From Candidatus Heimdallarchaeota archaeon (GTDB lineage: Archaea > Asgardarchaeota > Heimdallarchaeia > Hodarchaeales > Hodarchaeaceae), in NCBI GenBank assembly GCA_020353515.1, contig CP070695.1, forward strand, positions 3,770,277-3,834,276: a DNA stretch of 64,000 nt. Reading direction: 5' to 3'. The notes under the pieces are model-generated. The model saw nothing but the letters and a program-made list of their open reading frames with translations. It searched no databases and had not been told where the DNA came from. The translations under genes and the position numbers were made by a program. Within the stretch, counting starts at the first letter, position 1. Each line of letters starts with the position of its first letter. Of this stretch, positions 8,549-17,099 are shown piece by piece.

Positions 8549-9649
8549 TCAGAAGAGCTCATCAATTGGATCGAAGAGTATGAATTTTTCAGCTTGCTCA
8601 CTTTGACTGATTGTTTCCATAATCTTCCTCACAAGGCTGGATGCCTTATCAAGTCCTTCTTCTTCGAAAATTGAGATGTGTTCCCATCCCACATGCCGCC
8701 AACCTGTGAGATGCGACATCTTATTGAGTTCTTCCTCAAAATTAATGATATCAGTCTCATTTGCGAGTAATTTTTCAAGAATTATGTCATTAATTTGATC
8801 AGCAGAGATATCAGCTGGAATTATTGGTTCCGATCCAGCTTTAGGATACTTTCTAACTAAATCAGTCCAATTCGTGTCTAATTCTAACATAGTTGGCCTC
8901 ATGTCATTGAGTAATCCAAGAATTGCTAGTTCATCACCAGGTTCCTCTTGTTGACTCAAACCTAATGTTAGAGCTCTGCTGAAGATACGACAATTAACCA
9001 AACTAAACCCTCCGAGCAACATTCTCCCCTTTCGGGCGTTTCCTGGTTCTAATCCTGTGAAATATTTTTGTTCTAATGCATTAGCAATAATCTGTTCCAT
9101 CTGAGTAAAAGGAATCTTTTCGATATTATTCCCTAATTCAAAACTACGTTGAGATATTCTAAAACCCCTTGAATAATAAGTTACACCTTCTCGTTTTGCG
9201 TTAGCTATCCCCTCAACTATTGTTTCACCGAAAGTATCAGCATCACTAGTTATTGAATCATTAAGATCCTTTTTTGTAACTATAAAAGAGATTGGATAAT
9301 TATTATAAGGTAATACGCTTGAAATTGATGAGGCCTGTTGTAGAGAGTTAATCCAGAATTGTTTCGTGCAAGAATCCAGAATTGCAACAATTGCTTCAGC
9401 AGTTGAGCCAAATCTTTCTCTTAGTTTTGCCCATTTCTCCTGTCCTCCGATTGGTAATAATAAGCTATAGAAATTTCCTTCATCAAATGAAACTTTTAGA
9501 TATTCGGTTTCTATAGTCCCAGCAAAATCTTCTAGGTATTCCATAGAACTATCAGTTCGGGCAGCTAATTTCGTTACAGTTGCAGTTTTACCGCCTCCTT
9601 GTGTCCCAACCACTAGAATTCTGCCCGCATTGATTATTTTTTTCTGCAT
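8549..9649 (-). CDS. MglA/Arf-like GTPase with C-terminal extension
   Basis: The 366-residue protein begins with a P-loop GTPase domain (about 8-190). G1 is GTQGGGKT at 15-22, and switch I probably uses a Thr at 45 or 48. G3 is PIGGQ at 66-70, and G4 is TKKD at 125-128, where Thr replaces the Asn of NKxD. Pro stands in place of the G3 Asp. MglA and COG2229 GTPases also lack this Asp (VPGQ/TPGQ), so the protein fits that side of the Ras-like superfamily rather than being simply dead. A C-terminal domain of about 150 residues that I cannot name follows and ends in FDPIDELF. The start has a good ribosome site (ggaga). It is the third gene of a three-gene operon; a decayed copy of its C-terminus lies at 13486-13932. 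Confidence 0.75.
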   Translation of the reverse strand: MQKKIINAGRILVVGTQGGGKTATVTKLAARTDSSMEYLEDFAGTIETEYLKVSFDEGNFYSLLLPIGGQEKWAKLRERFGSTAEAIVAILDSCTKQFWINSLQQASSISSVLPYNNYPISFIVTKKDLNDSITSDADTFGETIVEGIANAKREGVTYYSRGFRISQRSFELGNNIEKIPFTQMEQIIANALEQKYFTGLEPGNARKGRMLLGGFSLVNCRIFSRALTLGLSQQEEPGDELAILGLLNDMRPTMLELDTNWTDLVRKYPKAGSEPIIPADISADQINDIILEKLLANETDIINFEEELNKMSHLTGWRHVGWEHISIFEEEGLDKASSLVRKIMETISQSEQAEKFILFDPIDELF

Positions 9650-9670
9650 AATGATTTCTCCTTTTTTATA

Positions 9671-11602
9671 TCAAAGACCTGCAATGATTGTCCTCAAATC
9701 TTTTGGATCATTTGCCCTAGCTTGATCCAAAATTAATCGCAGATTATTTTTTTCAGGACCCATTTTTAGAAATTTATGGGGACGAAAAATTACCTCAACA
9801 GGATCAATTCCTTCTTCTGATAAGATATCTATTTCTTTGAATACCAATGCTTGAAGCCTATCTCCTTCCACACCATAATAAACGATGAAAGTTTCTTCAT
9901 CAATTGTGTAAACCGTTTGTCTTAGTTTCACATTTTCTCTCAATTGACTTACTTTATGTGTGGGCATGTTGAGAGCTTCTACAAGTAATGCTTCTAGCAA
10001 TTCATTAATATCAAAATACCAGGGATACCCTCCTAATTGAGCAAAACGATATTGAAACAAGAAATCATCCCGACTCCAGACACTCATAGTCTGAGGAAGA
10101 AGCCCTTTATCTCGTGTGAGGTAATCTATACCTTTCTTGAAATCTGTTTGAACAAGAGAGACTGGGATGAACTTCTTCGATGTAACTAGTCTTGACCGAT
10201 CTTCATCTTTAAAAAGACTCTTGATCAAGGATACTGCTAGTGATTCTTCTTTTACTAAAGCTTCTTCTAAGATAGTTAACAAGCTACTACCTATATAGTT
10301 CCACATTCTATGGGGAAGTTGGTCAGTAACAATGTAATTCCCCTCTCGGGTATCATTTCGGTCAACACGTCCAGAAAGGACAGAGTTTGCTAATCTTTGA
10401 CAAGCCTCTAAAACATCAAATTTAGGCTGCTTGTCCGAGATCAACAATAATGTCGATCGTAGGATTGCTGTCTCCACTCCACTATAATCGTATATCCAAC
10501 ATTGACTCCCTAATTCCATAACATTCTCAATTTCAAATTGAGCACTTTGCATAAATGCATTTTCTTGTTTTAATTCATGAAAGGGGCCTAATATCCGCTC
10601 AAAAATGTCTCCTAGATCACTGATGTTTCCCAAAATCTCCTTACGTCTATGTTTATCCATGAAGGAAAGCCCTATAAGATGTCTTTCTGTAGTAGAATCT
10701 CCACCTCTGATTTCTTCGTCATCACTTACAGTTTTGCGACGAAGGGCAAATTTTAACCAGTCAAGAAATTTACTGATTGGGTATCTGTCAGTTGCATCAT
10801 CATATACCTGATATAGACTGCTTTTCTCAGAAACAGGTAAACCAGGTAAAAGAGTTCTTATAATCTCATTAACTTGCATTTCTGTGAAATGACCGTCATT
10901 TGGATCCCTTTTGTATTTACTCCATTCAAATTGCTCTTCAACACGTCTGAACGAGAGTCTTGTTTCAATCAAATTCTCAATCTGACGATCTGCTGTAGAA
11001 CTGTGTTTCTTTTGTTGTAAACAGTCTTCAGCCACCGCGGAAAGAATTATTGAATCACAGAGAGTATTATTTTTATTATAAAAGTAATTTGGCCCAAAAT
11101 ATGACGACTTAACTTCGTTCAACACTTCAAGTACTTCTAAGTGCTCTGTATAAGGCCATAAAACTAGTCCAAACAATTGTGGCAGTTCTGCACGGTGTGC
11201 AGCGAATAATAACTTGTTTCTTTGGCTTAGGATGTAACCCCGCAACTGTTTGATTTCCGAGAATAATGATTGAATAACTGGATTCTTACTTTCCTCAATC
11301 TCACGCCAATATTTGAGGCCTTCCTGTTTTAGTTGAAACTTGATCTTGTACTGTAATTCTTGTAACTGGGCTTCTAATTCAGTTAATTCTTCTGTTATTG
11401 GGACAATCACTGGCGCAAGCCATTGCGAAATCATTTGGTAAGATGAATGCATCCGCTGGGTCATGAGCCTAAAATCATCTAATTTTGAAGGCAAATTCCG
11501 CGCTAAACGAATGACTTCCAGCTGAGGAGCTAAATATTCTACTCCAGTAGATCCAACTTTAACTTTCAGCATCTCTTCAACATTTGCTAAATCAGTAACC
11601 AT
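9671..11602 (-). CDS. large protein of unknown family in GTPase operon
   Basis: I do not recognise this 643-residue protein. It lacks a signal peptide and TM helices, is predicted mostly helical, and has a short Glu/Leu/Gln-rich coiled-coil-like segment at about 70-100. The C-terminal 130 residues look more beta-rich (TIDEETFIVYYGVEG). No nucleotide-binding or metal motif is evident. Its start, with a strong aggagg site, is 3 nt beyond the stop of the preceding gene, and the GTPase gene follows 21 nt after its stop. Three coupled genes suggest a complex; a role as effector, regulator or scaffold for the GTPase is inference only. Confidence 0.6.
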   Translation of the reverse strand: MVTDLANVEEMLKVKVGSTGVEYLAPQLEVIRLARNLPSKLDDFRLMTQRMHSSYQMISQWLAPVIVPITEELTELEAQLQELQYKIKFQLKQEGLKYWREIEESKNPVIQSLFSEIKQLRGYILSQRNKLLFAAHRAELPQLFGLVLWPYTEHLEVLEVLNEVKSSYFGPNYFYNKNNTLCDSIILSAVAEDCLQQKKHSSTADRQIENLIETRLSFRRVEEQFEWSKYKRDPNDGHFTEMQVNEIIRTLLPGLPVSEKSSLYQVYDDATDRYPISKFLDWLKFALRRKTVSDDEEIRGGDSTTERHLIGLSFMDKHRRKEILGNISDLGDIFERILGPFHELKQENAFMQSAQFEIENVMELGSQCWIYDYSGVETAILRSTLLLISDKQPKFDVLEACQRLANSVLSGRVDRNDTREGNYIVTDQLPHRMWNYIGSSLLTILEEALVKEESLAVSLIKSLFKDEDRSRLVTSKKFIPVSLVQTDFKKGIDYLTRDKGLLPQTMSVWSRDDFLFQYRFAQLGGYPWYFDINELLEALLVEALNMPTHKVSQLRENVKLRQTVYTIDEETFIVYYGVEGDRLQALVFKEIDILSEEGIDPVEVIFRPHKFLKMGPEKNNLRLILDQARANDPKDLRTIIAGL

Positions 11603-11605
11603 TAG

Positions 11606-13315
11606 TTAGTCCTCCTTGCTTTCCTCTCTTTCCTCTTCCTTCTTGATTAAGCTCAAAAAATTGAATTGAGGATGAATGACATCGTTAATTAGTGAATTAG
11701 TCACTTTCTGTCTTTTCATTGGTGTCAACGTGGTAGAACCAGAGAATATAATCTCAGCACTTTTCAATCCGAGAATAGTGGAGTAAAGATACGTAATCTC
11801 GGCATCTCTTCCGACCATACCAACAGCTTGAGTTCCATATTGTTTCACGAGAGTTTGAGGATCATCGGTACTTGCTGCCAACTCCTTTCTCAAATCCTGA
11901 TCTCCCATCTCTCGCATTACAGTTTCCACTTCAGTTTTCATTTCATCAAAATAGTGTTCACCACGGGGTAGAAGGCGCTTATGCGGTTCTCGTATCGCAT
12001 CCTCTACTAGATGCTCTTTATCTGTTCCAATGTTTTCATGCATTATCGAAACAGTTTGAAGTATTTCATCTCTGATTTCTTCTGTTAAAACGTATTTCTT
12101 CATGTTGTTTATACGCTTATTCATAATAAGTCGGGATTGTATTCTCCCACCAACCCCCTCTGGTTCGGGGATTTGATTTGATAAATACTCTAAAACTGAT
12201 TCCATCATTTCAAGACCAAGATCATGACAAATTTTTGTAGAATCATAATTTGACAAAGTTATTGGCAATAAGAAGCTCTCATCTGTGAGCTCTGAAAAAA
12301 GATCATTCCTAGAATTTATTAGATGAATCACTTCACTAGTAAATCCTTTAAAATCTAATTTAGAGGCATAATCAGTCTTTAATGTTGCAGAGAAACGTTC
12401 TTTATGCGATTCCCATCTATACAGTTTAATTGCTTGGAATAAGGTCCTTTTAATGGCTTCTTCATCAGAGAAGCCCTTGAATAGATCACTTTTTAGATTC
12501 TCAATGTGCGATGAGGCCTGTTTATCAAAATCTAATAGATTACGAAGCCAAAGTTGGAATACACGGAATTTATAATACTCTGAATCCCCTCCAGCCACGT
12601 ACTTGAGAGGGAAATTCAATTTTAGCTTTACTTCTGGATTATCCTTACCAATGAAAGGCCGCATATCTTCCTCCCTCATGTTGGGTTCAATAAATCTCTT
12701 AACCAAGAATTTATCAGATTGTTCAATATCTAACACTAAATCTATAATTTCTTTAATCTCATCATCGGATAAAACAAACATCTTGGTCTTTATAACGTTT
12801 AATAAGCCATAGAGTTCTATTTGGACATGTGAAAATCTCTTAGCCATGACTTCAGGACTTGATGTTTGTATGAATATTCGTCGTTCCTCCTGTTCCTGAT
12901 CAAGATCAGGATCAAGATGTTTAAGCAGCTCTTCTCGTGCCGCTTTAAATTGAGTAAATTTCTCATCTTTCGATTGGAGAGAGGTACGGAGAATAAAATC
13001 TAGTTCAGACTCGGGAAGTGGGGGCAACAGCTTCGTTTGATCAGCAAAGAAGGATATTTCTCCATACCATGGTCTGATCGTCCTCTCTTGGGTTTCAATT
13101 ATTCTTTGGATAATTTTTTGGCGTACTCCTCTTGCATCCCATGCATGGACGGAGTCATCGCCTTTATAGATAGACGCTTTATAAGTTACAGCTTCTGCTG
13201 TTCCTGCTTCAAGAGGATATCTTGCAAAATACGTCTCGCCGAAAACTGAAGAAGCCCATTTATTTTTTGTTGAAATTCGACTCCATTCGGTTCTTGCTTC
13301 ATCAAATACTGACAC
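11606..13315 (-). CDS. large helical protein of unknown family, first gene of GTPase operon
   Basis: The 569-residue protein has no family I can name. It starts at GTG after a gatgaggg ribosome site. It is predicted soluble and helical throughout, with an acidic, lysine-rich C-terminal tail (EEEREESKED) and no TM segment or signal peptide. A region near 100-160 is strongly charged and could form a coiled coil. It is the promoter-proximal gene, and its stop is 3 nt before the start of the 643-residue gene, so coupled translation is likely. Together with the GTPase it forms a compact unit flanked by intergenic DNA. Confidence 0.6.
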   Translation of the reverse strand: MSVFDEARTEWSRISTKNKWASSVFGETYFARYPLEAGTAEAVTYKASIYKGDDSVHAWDARGVRQKIIQRIIETQERTIRPWYGEISFFADQTKLLPPLPESELDFILRTSLQSKDEKFTQFKAAREELLKHLDPDLDQEQEERRIFIQTSSPEVMAKRFSHVQIELYGLLNVIKTKMFVLSDDEIKEIIDLVLDIEQSDKFLVKRFIEPNMREEDMRPFIGKDNPEVKLKLNFPLKYVAGGDSEYYKFRVFQLWLRNLLDFDKQASSHIENLKSDLFKGFSDEEAIKRTLFQAIKLYRWESHKERFSATLKTDYASKLDFKGFTSEVIHLINSRNDLFSELTDESFLLPITLSNYDSTKICHDLGLEMMESVLEYLSNQIPEPEGVGGRIQSRLIMNKRINNMKKYVLTEEIRDEILQTVSIMHENIGTDKEHLVEDAIREPHKRLLPRGEHYFDEMKTEVETVMREMGDQDLRKELAASTDDPQTLVKQYGTQAVGMVGRDAEITYLYSTILGLKSAEIIFSGSTTLTPMKRQKVTNSLINDVIHPQFNFLSLIKKEEEREESKED

Positions 13316-13485
13316 TTATAGCCCTCATCATTAAACTAATGCGACTAAGTTCTTTAAAGGATTTGCTTATGGATCTTAAATATCAATAATGTTAATGTAC
13401 CGTGAAATTATATTACTCTGTAGATATTTTCATATAACAAGTACAAAGGGTAATGAGAGCTTAAAATTCTAGTGTATCTAGAAAA

Positions 13486-13932
13486 TTAGAATAGTGCCTC
13501 AACTGGGTCAAAGAGTGTAAATTTAGCTGCAGGTTCATTGTCTTTTATTGATACCATAACATGTTTTATTAAATCTGCTGCTCTATCTAATCCTCCCTCT
13601 TCAAATATTGAGATGTGTTCCCATCCAATATTTCGCCATCCAGTCAAATCAGCCTTCATATCTATATCCCTTTCAAAATTCTTAATGTCTTCAGGATTTG
13701 CCAATAATTTATCAAGAATTACTGATTTGATCTCTTCACTGGTGATAGAATCTCGAATAGTTGGTTCAACTCCTGCTGCAGGATATTTCTTCAGAAGATT
13801 AGTCCAATTACTATCTAGTTCCAGCATTGTTGGTCGCATGTCATTTAAAAGTGTAAGGATTGCCATCGAATCACCAGTAGGATCACTTAACGCTAATGTT
13901 AATCCATTAGAATATTCTAAGAATAGAACATA
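13486..13932 (-). pseudogene. remnant of a second GTPase-operon gene (C-terminal domain only)
   Basis: An intact frame from an ATG at 13866 to 13486 encodes 126 residues that match the last ~126 residues of the 8549-9649 GTPase at about 60% identity by eye. Shared stretches include LLNDMRPTMLELD, GWEHISIFEE and LFDP. The match continues upstream of that ATG in the same frame for about 22 more codons (NGLTLALSDPTGD against RALTLGLSQQEEPGD) until a TAA at 13933-13935, with no start codon in that stretch. The whole GTPase domain is missing. This is best read as the truncated remains of a duplicated gene. A short expressed protein from the ATG at 13866 remains possible. Confidence 0.75.
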
Positions 13933-14051
13933 TTATTTACATTTAAGATATAGTTAATTATTTTTATTCCTTCCCTTTTTCCATTATTACTGTACCCAAT
14001 AGTAAGCATGGCTTTTTTGTAAATATATAATGCGGAGTTTCTGATTATAAA

Positions 14052-14070
14052 ATTCCATATTAATTGGAAT
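14052..14070 (-). terminator. weak hairpin at the end of the DNA methylase gene
   Basis: ATTCCA (14052-14057) and TGGAAT (14065-14070) form a 6-bp stem with a 7-nt loop. On the minus strand it is followed by a short T/A-rich tract. It overlaps the methylase stop codon. The element is weak, and archaeal termination usually depends on T-runs more than hairpins. Confidence 0.25.
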
Positions 14071-15496
14071 CAGAAGACTGGGTAGAAGTTTCTTTTCTCA
14101 AAATGAAACAATACTGGTGACACCTGTTCCCTACCCATGCATAATTGACTCCTAATGCAACTAAAGATTTATCATCTTGTAACCAAATCTTCTCATCTTT
14201 TAAGATCCATGGATGTTCTTTATTTTGGATTAGACTCTGTACTGTGTCATAAGCTAGTGGATAGACTCTTCCATTTGCAAAAACATTATTTGTGATTATA
14301 ACCATGTAACCATTAGGTCGTAAAAGCTTGTAAACATTGCTTAAAATCTTCTGTTGTTCTTTAATAAATTCTTTATAGTCTACGAGGTTACCAAGGTCTC
14401 TTGGATCTTCTTTACTATATCTCGTGTCTAATCCCATTTCTTTTCGTTTTTTTTGCCGAATTGAATTACGCTCGAGTTGACTCCAATATGGAGGACTTGT
14501 TATACAAAAATCAATCGTTAATAGGTTAACGTCTTCCCAATAGGTCATAAGATCCCTTGAATCCCCGCAGATTACGCGCCAAGAACTTGGCTCATCAGTT
14601 TGGTATAATGGAGGGTAAGCTGGTATGTTTATCTTATCTAAACGGTTCCTGCTAATCTCAGCATACTCAGGGGAGAGTTCAACTCCTATACCATTTCGAT
14701 TACATTGTTTAGCAGCAACAAGAGTACTTCCAGTCCCGAGAAATGGATCAAGGACAGTTTCACCTGGTTTTGAAAAAAAGGTAATAAATTGCCTAATCAT
14801 TGTTTCTGGGAATTTTGCAGGATGTAATAATTCCTCTGACTTTCGTGATGGAGGACGATGAATAAACCATGTTTTTGTAAACTTTATCCACTCCCTTCCA
14901 GTCAATAGATTTAATCGATTTTTGGAACTTCTTTGACCAACTGGAAACTTTTTTTTACCATTTTTGAGAGTAATTATTCTCTCATATTCTCCTGTTTTAA
15001 ATGGTGTGTTCTGTCTTCGTAGTGATTTTATTTCTTGGTCCTCAAGTTTGTATGTGTAATAAGAAGCTTTGTCTTGGTTTATATCAGCTTCAATCCGAAC
15101 AAATAGGCTTTCTATCTCTTGATTATAATAGGTCATTAAATTTGATTTGATGGTTTTTACAATAAAAGAGAACTTTTGAGCAATTTCTAATGAGATAGAG
15201 TTTGTAAGTAAAGGTTGAAATAGCACTGGAGTCTCGAGATCAATATAAAAGACATCTATTGGAGCTCCACGCTCTTCACATACCAATTGGAAACACCTAA
15301 GGTTCTTTTCCAAAAGAGCTTTCCAAAAATCCTTTAGATTTTCATCTTGGGAAAGTTCTACTAAATCTTTTATAAACAAAATTTTTTTTAGTTTGGCAGG
15401 TCGAGTAATAAAGGTAAAAAATGTCTTATCTTCTCTATTAATTGCCATCTCGTTCTTAATTGGAGATTTCATGTAATGAAAAAACTCCTTTATCAA
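14060..15496 (-). CDS. DNA methyltransferase, N6/N4 type (SPPYW)
   Basis: The 478-residue protein has motif X/I in its middle (HPAKFPE, then DPFLGTGSTLVAA near 255, and the acidic GVELSPEY of motif II). The catalytic motif IV TSPPYW follows near residue 330, with later GYMVIITNN strands. This is a PF01555-type amino-methyltransferase. SPPY motifs are typical of N4-cytosine enzymes, though some methylate adenine. SAM-binding before catalytic motifs indicates an alpha or gamma-like circular order. The first ~200 residues are unassigned and could aid target recognition. No restriction endonuclease is adjacent, so it appears to be an orphan or decayed system. Confidence 0.85.
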   Translation of the reverse strand: MIKEFFHYMKSPIKNEMAINREDKTFFTFITRPAKLKKILFIKDLVELSQDENLKDFWKALLEKNLRCFQLVCEERGAPIDVFYIDLETPVLFQPLLTNSISLEIAQKFSFIVKTIKSNLMTYYNQEIESLFVRIEADINQDKASYYTYKLEDQEIKSLRRQNTPFKTGEYERIITLKNGKKKFPVGQRSSKNRLNLLTGREWIKFTKTWFIHRPPSRKSEELLHPAKFPETMIRQFITFFSKPGETVLDPFLGTGSTLVAAKQCNRNGIGVELSPEYAEISRNRLDKINIPAYPPLYQTDEPSSWRVICGDSRDLMTYWEDVNLLTIDFCITSPPYWSQLERNSIRQKKRKEMGLDTRYSKEDPRDLGNLVDYKEFIKEQQKILSNVYKLLRPNGYMVIITNNVFANGRVYPLAYDTVQSLIQNKEHPWILKDEKIWLQDDKSLVALGVNYAWVGNRCHQYCFILRKETSTQSSDSN

Positions 15497-15595
15497 TATA
15501 ATTAAATTAGACCTATCATTAAGAGATTTTTTCTCTTTTAATTTGATAATTTAACTTGTAGAAATTTAATTGAGTTAGGAAAGCTCACGAGAACT

Positions 15596-15608
15596 AAATG
15601 TATAAATA
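15596..15608 (+). promoter_or_regulatory. candidate TATA box for the PspC gene
   Basis: TATAAATA at 15601-15608, preceded by aaatg, lies about 55 nt upstream of the zinc-ribbon/PspC start. It fits an archaeal TATA/BRE, with transcription expected to start near 15630. Confidence 0.4.
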
Positions 15609-15659
15609 TTAGTCAGTTCAAACGAATAATTAGACTCGATATTTCCTTATTTTAGAAAG

Positions 15660-16067
15660 ATGATTATCATGGCGAAATTTTGTGATAAATGTGGTGAAGA
15701 GGTTAGTCCAGACGATCTATTTTGCAACAATTGTGGATCCCAATTAGACCGTTCAAAAACATGGGCTGTCCCAGGGGCAAAAATGGAAACTCCAAAGACG
15801 GAAACAACAACTGAGCAAAGGACACAGGTCTCAAGTCGTCCTAAGAGATTCTATAGAAGTAGAGAGGATCGTTGGATAGCTGGTGTCTGTGGTGGGTTGG
15901 GGGAATACTTTAATATTGATCCCATTCTCGTTAGACTGGGGTTTATCTTCATCACGGCTGTTTATGGAGTAGGAATTCTTGTCTACATCCTATTAGCAAT
16001 TTTTGTAGAAGAAAATCCTCATCAAAGTCCTAGACAATATCAAACCCAAAATACGGGAAGATATTGA
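15660..16067 (+). CDS. zinc-ribbon plus PspC-domain membrane protein
   Basis: The 135-residue protein begins with a double-Cys zinc ribbon (CDKCGEEV...CNNCGSQL, residues about 7-28), followed by a Ser/Thr-rich linker. A PspC domain follows at about 65-120, with the hallmark AGVCGGLGEYF and one hydrophobic helix (VGILVYILLAIFV). PspC domains occur in membrane-stress proteins; in archaea, zinc-ribbon/PspC fusions are common but uncharacterised. A second in-frame ATG at 15669 (MAKFCDKCG) could be the real start. The gene is monocistronic, with a likely TATA box about 55 nt upstream. Confidence 0.82.
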   Translation: MIIMAKFCDKCGEEVSPDDLFCNNCGSQLDRSKTWAVPGAKMETPKTETTTEQRTQVSSRPKRFYRSREDRWIAGVCGGLGEYFNIDPILVRLGFIFITAVYGVGILVYILLAIFVEENPHQSPRQYQTQNTGRY

Positions 16068-16077
16068 GAGTTCATTG

Positions 16078-16251
16078 TTATTCTTCAACGGTGAATTCGA
16101 TTTCTAGATTGATTTTTTCTATAGAGGGATCCTTTAGATGGAGACTTTCAACCATTCCTACTAATGAATTTCCGATAAATTGTTGAACAAATTTCTTTAC
16201 AGCGATTTTCTTCCCATTAACTTGTAAATTAAATGATTGAATCTTTTGCAG
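16078..16251 (-). CDS. small archaeal conserved-type protein, probable CTG start
   Basis: A 57-codon frame encodes a short protein with a core of strand, helix and strand: LQVNGKKIAV, KKFVQQFIGNSLVGMVESL, then IEKINLEIEF. The pattern (VNGK, FVQ, a GMV.SL helix and a final acidic strand) resembles small uncharacterised archaeal proteins of about 60 residues that I recall only loosely. No ATG, GTG or TTG precedes the conserved part; a stop lies three codons upstream. An aaggtg ribosome site sits 7 nt before a CTG at 16251, making CTG the best start. ATT, three codons later, is an alternative. It may also be a slightly decayed gene. Confidence 0.5.
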   Translation of the reverse strand: MQKIQSFNLQVNGKKIAVKKFVQQFIGNSLVGMVESLHLKDPSIEKINLEIEFTVEE

Positions 16252-16358
16252 AAGTATTCACCTTAAGCAGTTCATTAAAAGTTAAAAATAATATAGTTTT
16301 TAAATGTCTTAGAAGTTATCCCGTTTCACAAGATTGAAATAATCAGGACTGGTAATCT

Positions 16359-17099
16359 TTGCATCATATCTCGTTTCAAGAAGTTTCTAAAAATTATCAA
16401 ATGGGAGAAGTAACAGTCGATGCTCTCCATGAAATAACATTAGATATTGAACCTGGATTATTTGTAGTTTTACTTGGACCGTCTGGTTCTGGAAAAACAA
16501 CTTTGTTAAATCTAATTTCAGCGATTGACTATCCTTCCTCAGGAAAAATTCAGGTTGAAAATGTCGATATCAGTTTTCTCAACCGAAAACAGAGAGCACA
16601 GTTTCGTAGACATAAAATTGGATTCATTTTCCAGTTTTTTAATCTCATACCTACATTAACTGCTTTAGAAAATATTGAATTTGCACTTGACCTGATTGGT
16701 GTATCTACTCCAAATGGCTCACGATCATTCAATAAGAAAAAGATACGAGATGTAGCCTTAAATTGGCTAGATAAGGTTGGCTTAAAAGATCGAGCTAATC
16801 ATTTCCCCTCACAATTGAGTGGAGGACAACAACAACGGGTGGCAATCGCACGAGCACTATCAAAAGACCCCCCAATTGTTGTTGCTGATGAACCTACAGG
16901 AAACCTCGACTATCGTGCTGGAGTTTCGATCCTCAAATTAATGAAAGAACTCAACGTACAAACTGAGAAAACGTTTATTCTGGCAACACACAATCAACAA
17001 ATTTCTAAAATTGCTGATCTCGTACTAACCATGCAGATGGGGCAGGTAAGCCACTTTGAACAGCGAGAACCAATCAACGTGGAAAATCTCGTTTGGTAA
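16359..17099 (+). CDS. ABC transporter ATPase (MacB/LolD-like)
   Basis: The 246-residue ATPase has Walker [10 protein letters not shown] (about 39-47), the Q-loop in FIFQFFNL, the signature LSGGQQQR, Walker [12 protein letters not shown] and the H-loop ATHN. The DEPTGNLD box and QFFNL segment are typical of the MacB/LolD/FtsE group, which works with FtsX-type permeases. These use mechanotransmission to move lipids, lipoproteins or peptides rather than classic uptake. It starts at TTG after ggactgg. The permease gene overlaps its end by 7 nt, so the two form one transporter. Confidence 0.92.
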   Translation: MHHISFQEVSKNYQMGEVTVDALHEITLDIEPGLFVVLLGPSGSGKTTLLNLISAIDYPSSGKIQVENVDISFLNRKQRAQFRRHKIGFIFQFFNLIPTLTALENIEFALDLIGVSTPNGSRSFNKKKIRDVALNWLDKVGLKDRANHFPSQLSGGQQQRVAIARALSKDPPIVVADEPTGNLDYRAGVSILKLMKELNVQTEKTFILATHNQQISKIADLVLTMQMGQVSHFEQREPINVENLVW

